Counted from the first letter of the stretch, positions 40,581 to 51,010 are shown. The stretch: DNA of 64,000 nucleotides from Undaria pinnatifida (GCA_012845835.1 JABAKD010000002.1:27392710-27456709); one strand, 5' to 3'. Translations and numbers: made by a program. Notes: generated from the letters alone by a model not told the origin.

Positions 40581-40741
40581 TACCTACAATGGGACCCGAA
40601 GGGTGCGCCAGCTAGCGTTGGGCTGCGAAAGCAACTGAGTTAAATCGACACACGACGCGTATGAAAATACGTGGAAGTGTGGTGAGCTAAAGCTTTATTT
40701 TTCCCCATCCGCCGGAGGATGAAAAAATAAATAAATAAAAA
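40581..40741 (+). mobile_element. A-tailed hairpin SINE-like element (family S2), copy 1
   Basis: Begins tacctacaatgggacccgaa, runs through gccagctagcgttgggctgc and acacgacgcgtatgaaaata, then aagctttatttttcccc, a near-palindrome atccgccggaggat, and an AT-rich tail. Confidence 0.8.
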
Positions 40742-41080
40742 ATGTGTCAGCTTATGCTTGGGGTAGAGGAAGAAGTACAGGGTCTTCGACCTCGGATATT
40801 CTAGATATAGGGTCTCTGGCTTCATCGCCGAGCTCAAATGCTAGGCGGCGGTGTAAAGTAGCAACGCACTACACAGGCGCTGAAACAACTAATATTACTA
40901 ATGCTACAGCCAGCCGCAGCTGCTGTTCCTCCTCCTGTTGTGCACCGTTGGTGGTGGTGGTGCCAAAGAAAGCAGCAGCAGGGCGGCTATTATTTCTGCT
41001 GTATGGAGTTCATTTGTGCTGATATCTCTGCTCTGCTGCTACTACCTACTGCAGCAGCAAGGAGTATCCCCTCTCTGCTG

Positions 41081-41378
41081 GTATCAGGTTATCTTCGAGC
41101 CTGATATAATAGGTCAGTTTCGTGAGTTCGAATCCCCCCGAGTGCATGCTCGTATAAATCCGTGGGGATTTTTTCTTTTGCGCACAAATTGACTTGCGGA
41201 AAGCGCGAGAAGCGTGAGTTCGTAGCAACACTCGATGAAAAATCGACGAGCACAGCAGTAGTGGGATTGCTGAACCCTATGAGCGATAAAAAATGAAGGC
41301 AAGAACCGGGGGGGAGAAGGGGTGACACCTGTGACCACGGCTTGTCCAGAAGCTGGAAGAAAGTACAAGTGTGAACAA
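41081..41378 (+). mobile_element. tRNA-like SINE (family S1), copy 4, head-truncated
   Basis: Starts at gtatcaggttatcttcgagc within the head. It has a good B-box, gagttcgaatccccc, the body and the ccagaagctggaagaaagta end. A partial second copy of the 3' end follows at 41380-41455 (gaccacggcttgcccatcag). Confidence 0.8.
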
Positions 41379-41756
41379 AAAAGGGGGAGAGAAGGAGTGA
41401 CACATGTATGACCACGGCTTGCCCATCAGTAGCTGGAAGAAAGTACGAGTGTGAAAAAAAAAGAGATCAACCAAGTGAGAAACGCGTCCATTTTCATGGC
41501 ATGATGAACACGCAACGCAGAGCACACGATGATAGTTCATGCTACGCGTCGTGCAACTCGTTTCGTTTGGAGTCTTGCATAAAAATGTCATCACCGCCTA
41601 CGCTAGCCCGTGTACGAGCTGGTCTGGCCTAGAGCCAGCCGGGACGGTTAAATGGTTTTCCGCTGCGCAGTTTTGCGATTTTTGGTCTTAAACATTGCAT
41701 GGGGCCCGGTCTGCGTATTCCCCATTGAGCCAAGGCTCTACAGAAGAAGAAAAGAA

Positions 41757-41896
41757 ATGCGCCAGCTAGCGTTGGGCTGCGAAAGCAACTGAGTTAAATC
41801 GACACACGACGCGTATGAAAATACGCGGAAGTGTGGTGAGCTAAAGCTTTATTTTTCCCCATCCGCCGGAGGATAAAAAAAAAAAAAAAAAAAAAG
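41757..41896 (+). mobile_element. A-tailed hairpin SINE-like element (family S2), copy 2
   Basis: Close to copy 1 from gcgccagctagcgttgggct onward, ending atccgccggaggat plus an A run of about 20. Confidence 0.85.
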
Positions 41897-42546
41897 AAAT
41901 GAGATATGACAGTTTTTGAGTGAAACGTCAAGGTAGAAATCGACCGAAATTCATGTCATTGATATTTTTTTTCTGGAGCCGCTTTAGAGGCCCTCGTAGG
42001 CAAATGCGCTTCGAATCACGTGTCATAATTTCACGTCCAAATTCGTAAAAATGCGGTGCGAAAACCAGATTCTGTGTCTCTTATCGTAGCATCTTCATTT
42101 TGTATTGGGATATTCTGCGCGACGTATTTCTTTACATAAATAATTAAGCGATGAGACGGGTATCGATTAGTTTGCCCACGCCTCAAGGAACGCTCAAACC
42201 AAGTTTCAGCGGCATGTGCAGTACAACGTTTTCGGGCTTTTTTTTTTTTTTTTTTTTTCGTATAGACTTCAGTATCGAGATATATCTTCGGGAATGACGG
42301 GATTTATAGTTGATTATTTGTACTATCAACGACGAAAAAAACTCGGATCGAAAGAAATCCAACTCCAACAAACGCGCTACAGACCCAGACGCACAGCAGC
42401 TGAGCTGCAAACTCTGGCGTCGAAATGCTTCCAAACAAATGCGAAAACGCCCATTATTAACTGAAAATTAGTTTTAAGGCTGGACCAGGTCGTAGCTTCG
42501 TGTGGCTGATCTTGCAACCGTAAGTTTTACTTGTATAAAAAATTGT

Positions 42547-42740
42547 TTCAAGGACGTCAGCCGTGAGTTCGACGAATTTCAGGTCAATACTCATCTTTGC
42601 AAGCTGCGTTGTTGGTACTTGTAATATACTACGTATATGGGTGTGATTTAATTGGGAGGGGTCCTATTTTTTGTCCACCATACAAAAATGGTAAGTGTTG
42701 GTATTTTTACTCAAGATGGGGAATTTTGAGCAAGATCTAA
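42547..42740 (+). repeat. Dispersed hairpin module plus 110-bp extension
   Basis: Second copy of the composite at 17052-17235, including tgggaggggtcctatttttt and tggggaattttgagc. Confidence 0.8.
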
Positions 42741-42959
42741 CATCATATCTATTTTATACAATTGTAAACATATTACTGTAGTTTCCACTGCTGTACTGCT
42801 CATCATCATATGTCATGGTAAGCGGTTTATTTTGTTTTTTCTCCCCCCCGCTTAAACATCGGGAGGAGTACGAATACAGAATAATTATTAGTTATCTTAT
42901 ATGTTACTCTTAATACAGCATTCGAGAATATAAGTCGGCTACCCCAACCCCCCCGAGAA

Positions 42960-43010
42960 AAAAAAAAAAAAAAAAAAAACTCTGTGGGACACGAACCCAC
43001 GGTTCCAAAT
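42960..43010 (-). other. tRNA T-arm-like fragment before a T run
   Basis: The minus strand reads accgtgggttcgtgtcccac followed by agagt and about 20 T. The stem GTGGG/CCCAC with a 7-base loop resembles a T-arm with a Pol III terminator, but no matching 5' tRNA half is visible. Confidence 0.35.
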
Positions 43011-44045
43011 TGATACGTTTCACGGGTCATGCCCCGATCAGCCTCACGGTTTGGGTCGGCCGGGTCAAGAGGTTTTTTAATCTCACGGGTCGGGTCGGGT
43101 CGGGTCGGGTCGGGTCGGATCGGATCGGGTCGGGTCAAAGGTTGTTGGGAACTCATGGATCGGGTCGGGTCATGACCTCAGAAGAGATACGGGTCATCTG
43201 GTCATCATGCCACGGGTCAGGCCACGTTGACCCGACAGTAGTTTTCTTCTGACTCGCGGGTAGGACCGGTAGACCTGACCCGCGGATCCAACGCATTCAA
43301 TCCTTACTAATTCCTTTCCGAGGGCCTCTGTGGTGCTGTGATATTCCTTTGTGATCATAATCTACAAACTTCAAGTTAGTAGTTTCTAAGACGCAAAAGC
43401 GAAGAACTCGATCAATCCAACGATAATGATACTCATCTTTGCAAGCTGCGGGATACCTCAGTCGCGCGTTTTCACTCTTTAAAGTTACATGAATAAGTGT
43501 TCCCTTTGTGGGTTCATTTTTTTGTCGTGGCGAACAGCCAGGACAATTTTCCTCCTTTTCGTCGTACGCAAAATGTGTGTACTAATGTCCAGATCTTCCG
43601 TACCATACTTTTGTATACGACCCATTACATCCAGGTCACATGCATATCTCGCTGCGGGGGAACAAAAACGCGGACAAAATTATTTTCGAACAGTCAACGC
43701 GTGGGTCGAATCCACGGGTCGAAACCATGGGTCGAGAAAAAAAAAAGTCTCGCGGGTCAAGGTGACCCGCCCCACGACAAAAGACCTGCTCTCACGGGTC
43801 GTTCGGAGCTCGGCGGGTGGGGTCGAATCGGGTCAAGAGGTAGGTGTTCAAACTCTCACGGGTGCGATCGGGTTGGGTCAGGTTGCAGTGAGGTTTCGAA
43901 ATCTCACGGGTGCGATCGGGTTGGGTCAGGTTATGAAATCTCACGGGTCGGGCCGGGTCGGGTCAGAAGGTCCTTGAATTGAAATCTCACGGATCGAGTC
44001 GGGTCAAATTGATCCGACCCGATCCGTAAGGTTTGACCTGACCTG
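43010..44045. repeat. GGGTC pentamer repeat field
   Basis: Repeated gggtcgggtcgggtcgggtc runs separated by aatctcacgggt and short spacers. The orientation is mostly uniform until an inversion at the right end (gacccgatccg). Confidence 0.85.
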
Positions 44046-44078
44046 CGAAAAGCCCTGATTTTTTCCACTCTGGAGCCC

Positions 44079-44451
44079 TGTTAAGGACTTAGAGAGGTAT
44101 TAGTCTGTTTGACCACTTGCAACTGGTTAACCAATAGCTTACCCAAACTAAGCCTTATAACACTCTCCCCCCCTGAAACGGCGGGATAGCAGGTCGGCCG
44201 GATATACGGCGAACCTCTGTCAATATCCAAGCCGTTTCATTTCCTGGGGATACCGGGGAGAGTAATTTTTCAAGTTCGCCATGGGGAAATCTGAAAAAGT
44301 TTATTATGGTGGATGTGGGGATCGAACCCACGACCCAAAAACCCATGGTCCTGCCGACGACGCCATTTGTTAAGGACTTAGAGAGGTATTAGTCTGTTTG
44401 ACCACTTGCAACTGGTTAACCAATAGCTTACCCAAACTAAGCCTTATAACA
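44079..44451 (-). mobile_element. Miniature LTR element, intact, identical 84-bp LTRs
   Basis: LTRs at 44079-44162 and 44368-44451 are identical by eye. Target duplication GCCC at 44075-44078 and 44452-44455. On the minus strand the 5' LTR (TGTTATAAGGC...CTTAACA) is followed after AA by TGGCGTCGTCGGCAG in the primer-site position. Next come a tRNA-like segment with gtgggttcgatccccac and a 205-bp interior without an open frame. The purine tract AGGGGGGGAGAG directly abuts the 3' LTR. It is non-autonomous and would need enzymes from another LTR element. Identical LTRs suggest a recent insertion. Confidence 0.9.
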
Positions 44452-44499
44452 GCCCCCTTAGAACTTTGCTCATGTAATCTTGTCTAAACTCCATTTTTT

Positions 44500-44650
44500 T
44501 TCTTTTATATCGTATCCTCCGGCGGATGGGGAAAAATAAAAAGCTTACCCTGGTTTAAGCTAGTCTACACTTTCACGTATTTTCATACGCGTCGTGTGTC
44601 GATTTAACTCAGTGTTGTTTTCGCAACCCAGCGCTAGCTGACGCGTCCTC
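44500..44650 (-). mobile_element. A-tailed hairpin SINE-like element (family S2), copy 3
   Basis: Minus strand: cagctagcgctgggttgcga, acacgacgcgtatgaaaata, tttttccccatccgccggag and gatacg, with a shorter tail. Slightly diverged. Confidence 0.75.
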
Positions 44651-44654
44651 CTCT

Positions 44655-45250
44655 ATTATTATTACAGAAAAGGTAGTGCATCCTCGTTTTCTCGCGTGTT
44701 TTTTTGTTTTTTTCGTGTCTTCATCAAGCGCGCCGAGAATTGATGTCCCAAATCGTGGATCGTTCCTCATACGTACGTGCTCGTTTCATATGATAGCGAG
44801 AGTGACGACGACAACGATGATAAGTTCATGAGTGGGTGGGGGATATGGGATGGATGTACCGCTGCATGTAGTAGTAGGTAGAAGACAACAACACTGCTGA
44901 CTGGTGAGCTATTGAGTTCGTGTTGGATAACCCACCTGCATACATACCTGCATGTGATTAGGTTATTATTCTACTGCATGCAGCTCGTGCAAGCGTGGAA
45001 GGTGGGAAGACATTTATTATTTGCTACTACGACGATTCGTACAAGTATGTGGTAGAATAGAAAACCGTGCATTTGCGTTGTGTTGATGGTTTATTATGCT
45101 TCTACTCGCTCGGTTCATAGAAAATCTCAATCTAGACTGACATACTCTGTCTGGGTATATCACCCACTCTAACGGGAGGTACGCATGGATGTACCCGCGA
45201 ACACCGATCTTAAACGACAAAATACGCGATTATTGAAGCAGATTGAATCT
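44655..45250. other. Non-coding stretch, no recognised gene
   Basis: No open exon or repeat family was recognised. It lies just downstream (minus strand) of the candidate kinase first exon, so it may be intronic. Confidence 0.3.
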
Positions 45251-45253
45251 CAC

Positions 45254-45499
45254 CTTGTTCCTGGTGATGCTGCTATTATTATTGCTGCTGCCATTCAGGT
45301 AGAGCACGCTTGCCATCGCCTCCGAGGATGAACTGGTTACGTCATCGTGCAGCGACTCCTCGCCCATGTGGGGCAGAACCTGCTTGTTGTCGAACGCTTG
45401 CGTCCGGGTGGGCTTGCCGGCTCCCCCCGTCCCGATCCCCCCCCTCATGGACAAGGCCCGCTCCAGCACCCCCAGAGCGGGTCTGCTTGGTTCCGCCAT
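45254..45499 (-). CDS. Candidate first coding exon of the kinase gene
   Basis: ATG at 45499 opens 82 codons ending at donor AACAAG|GTGAGA in phase 0, which fits the phase-0 acceptor at 32970. An in-frame TGA lies 45 bases upstream of the ATG, so the start is plausible. The peptide begins MAEPSRPALGVLERALSM and has a Gly-rich stretch, a Ser run (TSSSSEAMAS) and an Asn/Ser run. It is low in structure, like the N-terminal part encoded at 32970-32551. Linking needs a 12.3 kb intron; that intron would hold many nested repeats and no better exon was seen inside it. It could instead belong to a separate gene. Confidence 0.5.
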
Positions 45500-46265
45500 C
45501 TCGTGCACAGCAGCGTTTGTTTGCAGGGCCGCGAGCCGTCGTCACGGCCGGAGTGATTCGCTCGAAACCTGCAAAGAGGCAGAAAAGTTAAAAGAAGGCC
45601 AGACTTTTTTGTGCCCCCCCCTAGTGCTCGTCCTATCTTCCAACAGATACGATGCAACAACAGTGCGATGGATGTGCGTGTACTGGTGTTTGCCCTGTGT
45701 CAATGCTGCTTGCGCCTGGAGCTATGCCTCTCCCTTGCTTGACGAGGGGGTGGGGCGACAATCGCTGAACCCAAGAGGGGAGACGGTGGTTGATAGCTCA
45801 AAGTGGCCGAATGCTACTACTTGTACTACCGGTACGTGCGGCGGTACTTGTACTTCGCCAGCTTATTCCCAAATCAGGAAATTGCGCCACGTTGTACCTG
45901 CGGGTGTTTCGGATTCCAATACGGGCGCGTTCCCAATGATGACGATGCAACAACAACGCGTGCCGCGGGTGACAAGCGCACGAGAGGGCCAACAGGACCA
46001 ACCACATTTTACAGCAACCATAAAACAGAACCACGAACAAACCAGAAATACGCACTCAGATACGACATGAAGCAGAGGATATTTTAGATTATTTACCCAA
46101 AGCAGTATAATGGTTGATGATTCGCTGAATCGATACATTTCCTACAACAGTCAGTCAGTCGCGTATGTGGTCCGCCAATTTTTATCTGATGAATCGTAGA
46201 CCGGAGCTGCTGAAACAGCAGTAAGTATTAATAGTAGTTGTAGTCTGCGAGTGAGTTGCGAGTAT

Positions 46266-46590
46266 GGTCGCCCCGGTGGCGTATCAGGTTATCCTCGAGC
46301 CTGTTATAGGTCAGTTTCGTGAGTTCGAGCCCCGCCGAGTGCATACTCGTATAAATTCGTTGGGACTTTTTCTTGTGGACAAATTGACTTGCGGAAAGCG
46401 CGAGAGCGTGAGTTAGCAACATTCGATGTACAAACGACGAGCAGTGGGATTGCTGAACCCTATGCGCGATAAAAACTGGAGGCAAGAACCGGGGAGGAGA
46501 AGGGATGACACCTGTGACCACGGCTTGTCCAGAAGCTGGAAAGTAAAAGTGTGCTGAAAAATAAAAAAAAATAAAAAAAAAATAACAAGA
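46266..46590 (+). mobile_element. tRNA-like SINE (family S1), copy 5, full length
   Basis: Starts ggtcgccccggtggcgtatc and has the A-box region, a B-box gagttcgagcccc, body, ccagaagctggaaagtaaaa and an A-rich tail of about 35 bases. Confidence 0.88.
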
Positions 46591-46904
46591 GGTTGTGTTC
46601 CTGCTCCTAGTTGCTTCGGCGTTCGGCGTTGCTCTTGCTCCCGTTTTTCTCTCTGTTGTACAGATACGACATGCACATGCCTGGTATGTATGAGACATGC
46701 GCTGCTTCTTGGTACCTAGGGCGTGTCCAGCTCGATAAGTATCGCGCTCGGCTTCTCTCGGCGTCGGCGTACGGTAGTCAGGAGGATTTTTTTGTACCTC
46801 GTAGTTTATTCCAACTGCGTTCTCTTCAATTTTCGATGCGAGTCTACCCGTGGAAGCAACAGCTGTGGAGTCTTACCGCGATAAAAGTGAAGGCACGTAC
46901 GGCG

Positions 46905-47035
46905 GTTGTTGTTGTTTTGTTGTTGTGTTGTTTTGTTCTTACATAAACTCGTATAATCGAGTCCGTGGTCACAGGACAGGCTCCATCCAGTCACTCTGGA
47001 GCTGATGAATACCCCCACAGGCAAAAAAACACAAA
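46905..47035 (+). repeat. Unit G copy
   Basis: gttgttgttttgttgttgtg head, gagtccgtggtcacaggaca, the hairpin (here with an added atccag) and gatgaataccccc. Confidence 0.75.
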
Positions 47036-47087
47036 CGAAACCAAATGCCGAAAGTGGTACAGGCATACGAATCGTATACGTATATCT

Positions 47088-47394
47088 TTTTTTTTTTTTT
47101 TTAGCACACTTTCACGTTCCAGCTTCTGGACAAGCCGTGGTCACAGGTGTCATCCCTTCTCCTCCCCGGTTCTTGCCTTCAATTTTTATCGCGCATAGGG
47201 TTCAGCAATCCCACTGCTCGTCGATTGTTCATCGAATGTTGCTAACTCACGCTCTCGCGCTTTCCGCAAGTTAATTTGTGCACAAGAAAAAGTCCCCACG
47301 AACTTATACGAGTATGCACACGGCGGGGCTCGAACTCACGAAACTGACCTATACCAGGCTCGAGGATAACCTGATACGCCACCGGGGCGACCGG
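47088..47394 (-). mobile_element. tRNA-like SINE (family S1), copy 6, full length
   Basis: Minus strand head ccggtcgccccggtggcgta, complete body and A tail (T run from 47088). Flanks tacgtatatc and tacacatatc look like a diverged 10-base target duplication. Confidence 0.85.
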
Positions 47395-47508
47395 TACACA
47401 TATCATCCGTAGCTGACGCAATTCATTCCTCTGCCAGAAAAATATGAAAAAAGGTGAAATCGGGAGTCGGCCTATGATGTGCCAGAGGTCCATATTTTAT
47501 AACTAATT

Positions 47509-47600
47509 TTGAAGGACGTCAGCCGTGAGTTTGACGAATTTCAGGTCAATACTCATCTTCGCAAGTTGCGTTGTTCGTACTCGTATTAATAATGAAATTT
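47509..47600 (+). repeat. Dispersed hairpin module
   Basis: Copy with gaaggacgtcagccgtgagt and ctcatcttcgcaagttgcgt; two small differences from the consensus. Confidence 0.8.
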
Positions 47601-47696
47601 ACTATATGAGTGAGTTTTATTGTACATACGTCGCCCTACTCGCGCCTGAAAAAAACGACTACCTGGTACACAACAGCAGCGCTTGCCACCCATCTA

Positions 47697-48257
47697 GAAG
47701 ACCATGTTGTTGTTCTCACATTAACTCGCATAATCAAGTCCGTGGTCACAGGACAGGCTCCAGTCACTCTGGAGATGAGGAATACCCCAGGAAAAACACA
47801 CACAACTCAAGGTGGTACACGCATATATCACAGCTGACGCAATTCATGCCTCCACCAGAAACATGTAAAAGTGAAATCGGGAGTCAGTCTACGATGTGCC
47901 AGGTCCAGGCCGGTGCATACGTCTCACTACTCACGCCTGGAGAAACCAAATATTCCGATTGCCACCCAAGGAAGACTACCACGTATATATTACACGTAGT
48001 ATCTATCACTCCGCATACGCACGACAGGCATAAATAAGTCAATTGGAGAAAAAGAAACAAAGAAAAGAAGAGAAGATAAAGGAAAGAAAAGAAAAGAGAA
48101 GAAAAACGAAACACAACGAAAAAAGGCAAGCAAAGAGAAGACAAAGACAAGAAGAGCAAGAAAAGACAAGACAAGAAAGCAAGGAAAGAAGAAGAGAGAG
48201 AAAGAAAATAAAGAAGAAAAAAGAAAGAGAAAAAGAAAAGAAAGAAAAATGTCATAC
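47697..48257 (+). repeat. Unit G, long copy
   Basis: Head, hairpin ctccagtcactctggag, cacagctgacgcaattcatg, gtctacgatgtgccaggtcc, ccgattgccacccaaggaag and a purine-rich AAGAAAG tract. It abuts the 3' end of the non-LTR copy that follows. Confidence 0.8.
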
Positions 48258-49888
48258 TAGCAGACCCTAGGAACTGGCTAAGGATGGCATTATTGGGCTA
48301 ACAGAGGGTATCACGTCCATCATCAATGGCACCTGGGAGAGAACGCAACATGGCGAAGAAGTCAGGGCGGTCTTATGCTATCTTGTGACGGCCATTAGAA
48401 GGCCCACAACTTTCAATACGATGATGGCCAAACCCAGACTACAGTCTCTTGGGCATGACGCTTCCCCTTCCCCCCCTCCCCCCTTCCTCCCTTTCCCCCT
48501 TCCCCCCTCCCCCCCTCCCCCCTCCCCCCCTCCCCCAGTCCCCTCCCCGCCCCCCCCCCTACCCCCGTCCCCCCGGCCGCTTAGAGATGCCAACGGTGGA
48601 TGGCGCTGCCGCAGCCTTTGCGCGTCGCTCTGCAGCTTTGCGTCTCTCCGTTTCATGCCAATTCCGCATGAACAACTCGGCTCCCTCCTCTACTCTTCGA
48701 AACCATCTGCCGGGAGCGTTCTGAGCAGCCTTTCGCCATCCTTCGAATTTCATTCCAAAGACCGACATATCCTCCTGCAGGTGATCCATCCAGCCTTTCT
48801 CTTGCCCCCCTGAGTAGCCCTTACCCCCAACAAATTCCTCAAACATCACCCTCTGTGGCAGACGCTCTTCCCCCATACGTGCCACGAATCCCGCAAACAA
48901 TATCCTCCGTTTGCGCACTATCGCCTCAACGCTCTCGGAATCTGTCTGGGCAAGCGCGTCGGCGTACGATAGGGTGTGGTCGTCGCGCTTCCGTTTCCGC
49001 CATCCAAGGCATCGGAGGAGCATGGAGCGGTGAACCCGTCGTAGCCTGTCATAGTCAGGCTTCTTCGGGCTCCACGTCATGCAACCGTACAGCAGTGTCT
49101 CGACCACCTCAGCTTTCAGTAACCGCACCTTCAACCGTAAACGCACACCTGGGCGATCATAGATTTCCATCTTGTACCGCTGGAAGCACGCCCAGGCCCT
49201 CTGAAGACGCCGCGTTATTTCAATGCTAAGGTCTCTGTCCGCGGTGATAGCCCCGCCCAAGTATACAAACTGGATTGTTTGTTTGTAAACCTGGCCGACT
49301 GCATTGATCGTGAAGGACACCTTCCCCCCGCTTTTGGTTTCCAGGCACAGTATCTCTGTTTTTGCCTCGGATACTGTGAGCCCGAACGACGAGCACGCAG
49401 TCACGATCGCCGTCATCATCCTCTCCAGCCCCTCTGATGATCGCGGTACGATGCCCGCATCGTCCGCGTACAGCATACCCCACAATCTCTGCACCCCCTC
49501 CCCCTCCTTCCCCCTCCGTCCGTCGACTTTGCCTGTGCGTGAAGCGCCCTTCTTCTCGCCTTCCTCCTTTCGCTGGAGCTGCACCATGTTGTCCGTGATG
49601 GCTGCATCAGCGGACAGCGTTTCTCGGCCCCACGCAACTGCAGTACCGCCGTGAAAAACATGTTGAACAGCAGTGGCGCGAGCACGCATCCTTGCCTGAG
49701 ACCTTGCCCCACGTCGAACTTATCCGAGCACTCTCCATCATCCAGTCGCACGCATGCTTGCATACCGTCGTGGAATTGGCGGATGACGGCGAGCATTCTC
49801 GGTGGCACGCCAAAACGAGCAAGGACATCCCACAAAAGGCTTCGGTCGACGGAGTCGTATGCTTTGGTGAGGTCGATAAAGCACATGT
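48258..49888 (-). pseudogene. Non-LTR retrotransposon reverse transcriptase, 5'-truncated and frameshifted
   Basis: The minus strand encodes the C-terminal part of a reverse transcriptase. Motif A is [15 protein letters not shown], followed by the motif B region [16 protein letters not shown]; after a frame change near 49635 comes motif [11 protein letters not shown]. The thumb/C-terminal part has LLYGCMTWSPKKPDYDRL and a basic tail ending in a Gly/Arg-rich C-tract. The copy begins abruptly at motif A where family E sequence abuts, so fingers and endonuclease are missing. It would act in target-primed reverse transcription if intact; this copy cannot. The 3' flank (gacggccattagaaggccca on the plus strand) is shared by four other copies. 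Confidence 0.88.
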
Positions 49889-49926
49889 ATGTACAAGACT
49901 ACCACCACGCATGTATTTTATAAACC

Positions 49927-50137
49927 CCACGTCCTTCAAAACTCCCGCCGCCCCCCTCACCGGTTATTCGACTTATAGGATTCACTTGATAAAAGGATAC
50001 ATTTCCCTCCACAGCTGTCAGATTTTGTCCCCCTCAGAAACGGGTCTTGTAGTTTCCGCGCACAGACTGACTAAAATCACCCTGTTGACCCTGATAGCTA
50101 CACTGTAGTTGTGAGGGGAGTCGCCGACCTATATCCT
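49927..50137 (+). repeat. Family E, left part, split by a SINE
   Basis: From cccacgtccttcaaaactcc through cagctgtcagattttgtccc to gagtcgccgacctatatcc. The rest of the unit resumes at 50456 after the SINE. Confidence 0.85.
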
Positions 50138-50139
50138 TA

Positions 50140-50455
50140 CCGGTCGCCCCGGTGGCGTATCAGGTTATCCTCGAGCCTGGTATAGGTCAGTTTCGTGAGT
50201 TCGAGCCCCGCCGAGTGCATACTCGTATAAATTCGTTGGGACTTTTTCTTGTGCACAAATTGACTTGCGGAAAGCGCGAGAGCGTGAGTTAGCAACACTC
50301 GATGAAAAATCGACGAGCAGTGGGATTGCTGAACCCTATGCGCGAAAAAAATTGAAGGCAAGAACCGGGGGGGAGAAGGGACGACACCTGTGACCACGGC
50401 TTGTCCAGAAGCTGGAAAGTAAAAGTGTGCGAAAAAAAAACAAAAAAAAAAAAAA
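50140..50455 (+). mobile_element. tRNA-like SINE (family S1), copy 7, with target duplication
   Basis: Inserted in family E between ATCCTTA (50133-50139) and ATCCTTA (50456-50462). Unfilled family E copies at 57965 and 62270 show a single atccttaatgaggacac there. Head, A-box and B-box regions, body and A-rich tail are all present. Confidence 0.93.
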
Positions 50456-50575
50456 ATCCTTAATGAGGACACACAACTCGTAATATCGGAGTATCACACA
50501 CAGCTTGCAAAGATGAGTTTCGACGAAATCTTCGATCTCACAGCTGGATGAGTGTATTTTCATTTTTTATAGTAA
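50456..50575 (+). repeat. Family E, right part
   Basis: From atccttaatgaggacacaca to cgatctcacagctggatgag and gtgtattttcatttttt; contains the minus-strand form of the second hairpin module. Confidence 0.8.
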
Positions 50576-50639
50576 AAACATTCAAGGACGTCAGCCGTGA
50601 GGTCGACGAATTTCGGGTCAACACTCATCTTTGCAAGTT

Positions 50640-50870
50640 TATTACACGTACGTACTAATACGTGGTATACCTATCACTACTCACACGCACGTCAGACTCA
50701 TCAACTCAATTGGAGAAAAGAAGAGAAAATAAAAGACCTAAGGGACTTAAAACAAAAAAGAAGTCGAAAAGGGAGAGGAAAAAAGAACGGAAAAGAAAAG
50801 AAAAGAAAAAGGGAAAGAAAAGACAAGAAGAGAGAGGGAAGCAGGAAACGAAAAAGGAACCAAAACACCA
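50640..50870 (+). repeat. Unit G purine-rich tail fragment
   Basis: Starts at a copy of the cacgtacgtactaatacgtg region, then caactcaattggagaaaaga and 150 bases of AAAG/GAAA. Confidence 0.7.
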
Positions 50871-50974
50871 TGTATGTATGCATAGTCTAGTCTATACTAT
50901 AAAAATTAAAATACTCTCCAGATGTGAGATCGAATATTTTGTCGAAACTCATCTTTGCAAGCTGTGTGTGATAC

Positions 50975-51010
50975 TGTTAAGGAATTAGTGGGGTACTAAG
51001 CCTTATAACA
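50975..51010 (-). mobile_element. 36-bp deletion form of the miniature LTR
   Basis: TGTTAAGGAATTAGTGGGG joined to TACTAAGCCTTATAACA, i.e. both LTR ends without the middle, flanked by ATAC (50971-50974 and 51011-51014). The unfilled module at 37388 reads gtgatactccgatcgcg. Confidence 0.85.

Noticed and set aside
45366..46070. 234-codon plus-strand frame
   Set aside because: Its first part is antisense to the candidate kinase exon 1 and the rest lacks any recognisable feature or splice signal.
48043..48270. Lys/Glu-rich plus-strand frame, repeated at 51574 and 52059
   Set aside because: It comes from the purine-rich tract of unit G; lengths and frames differ between copies.
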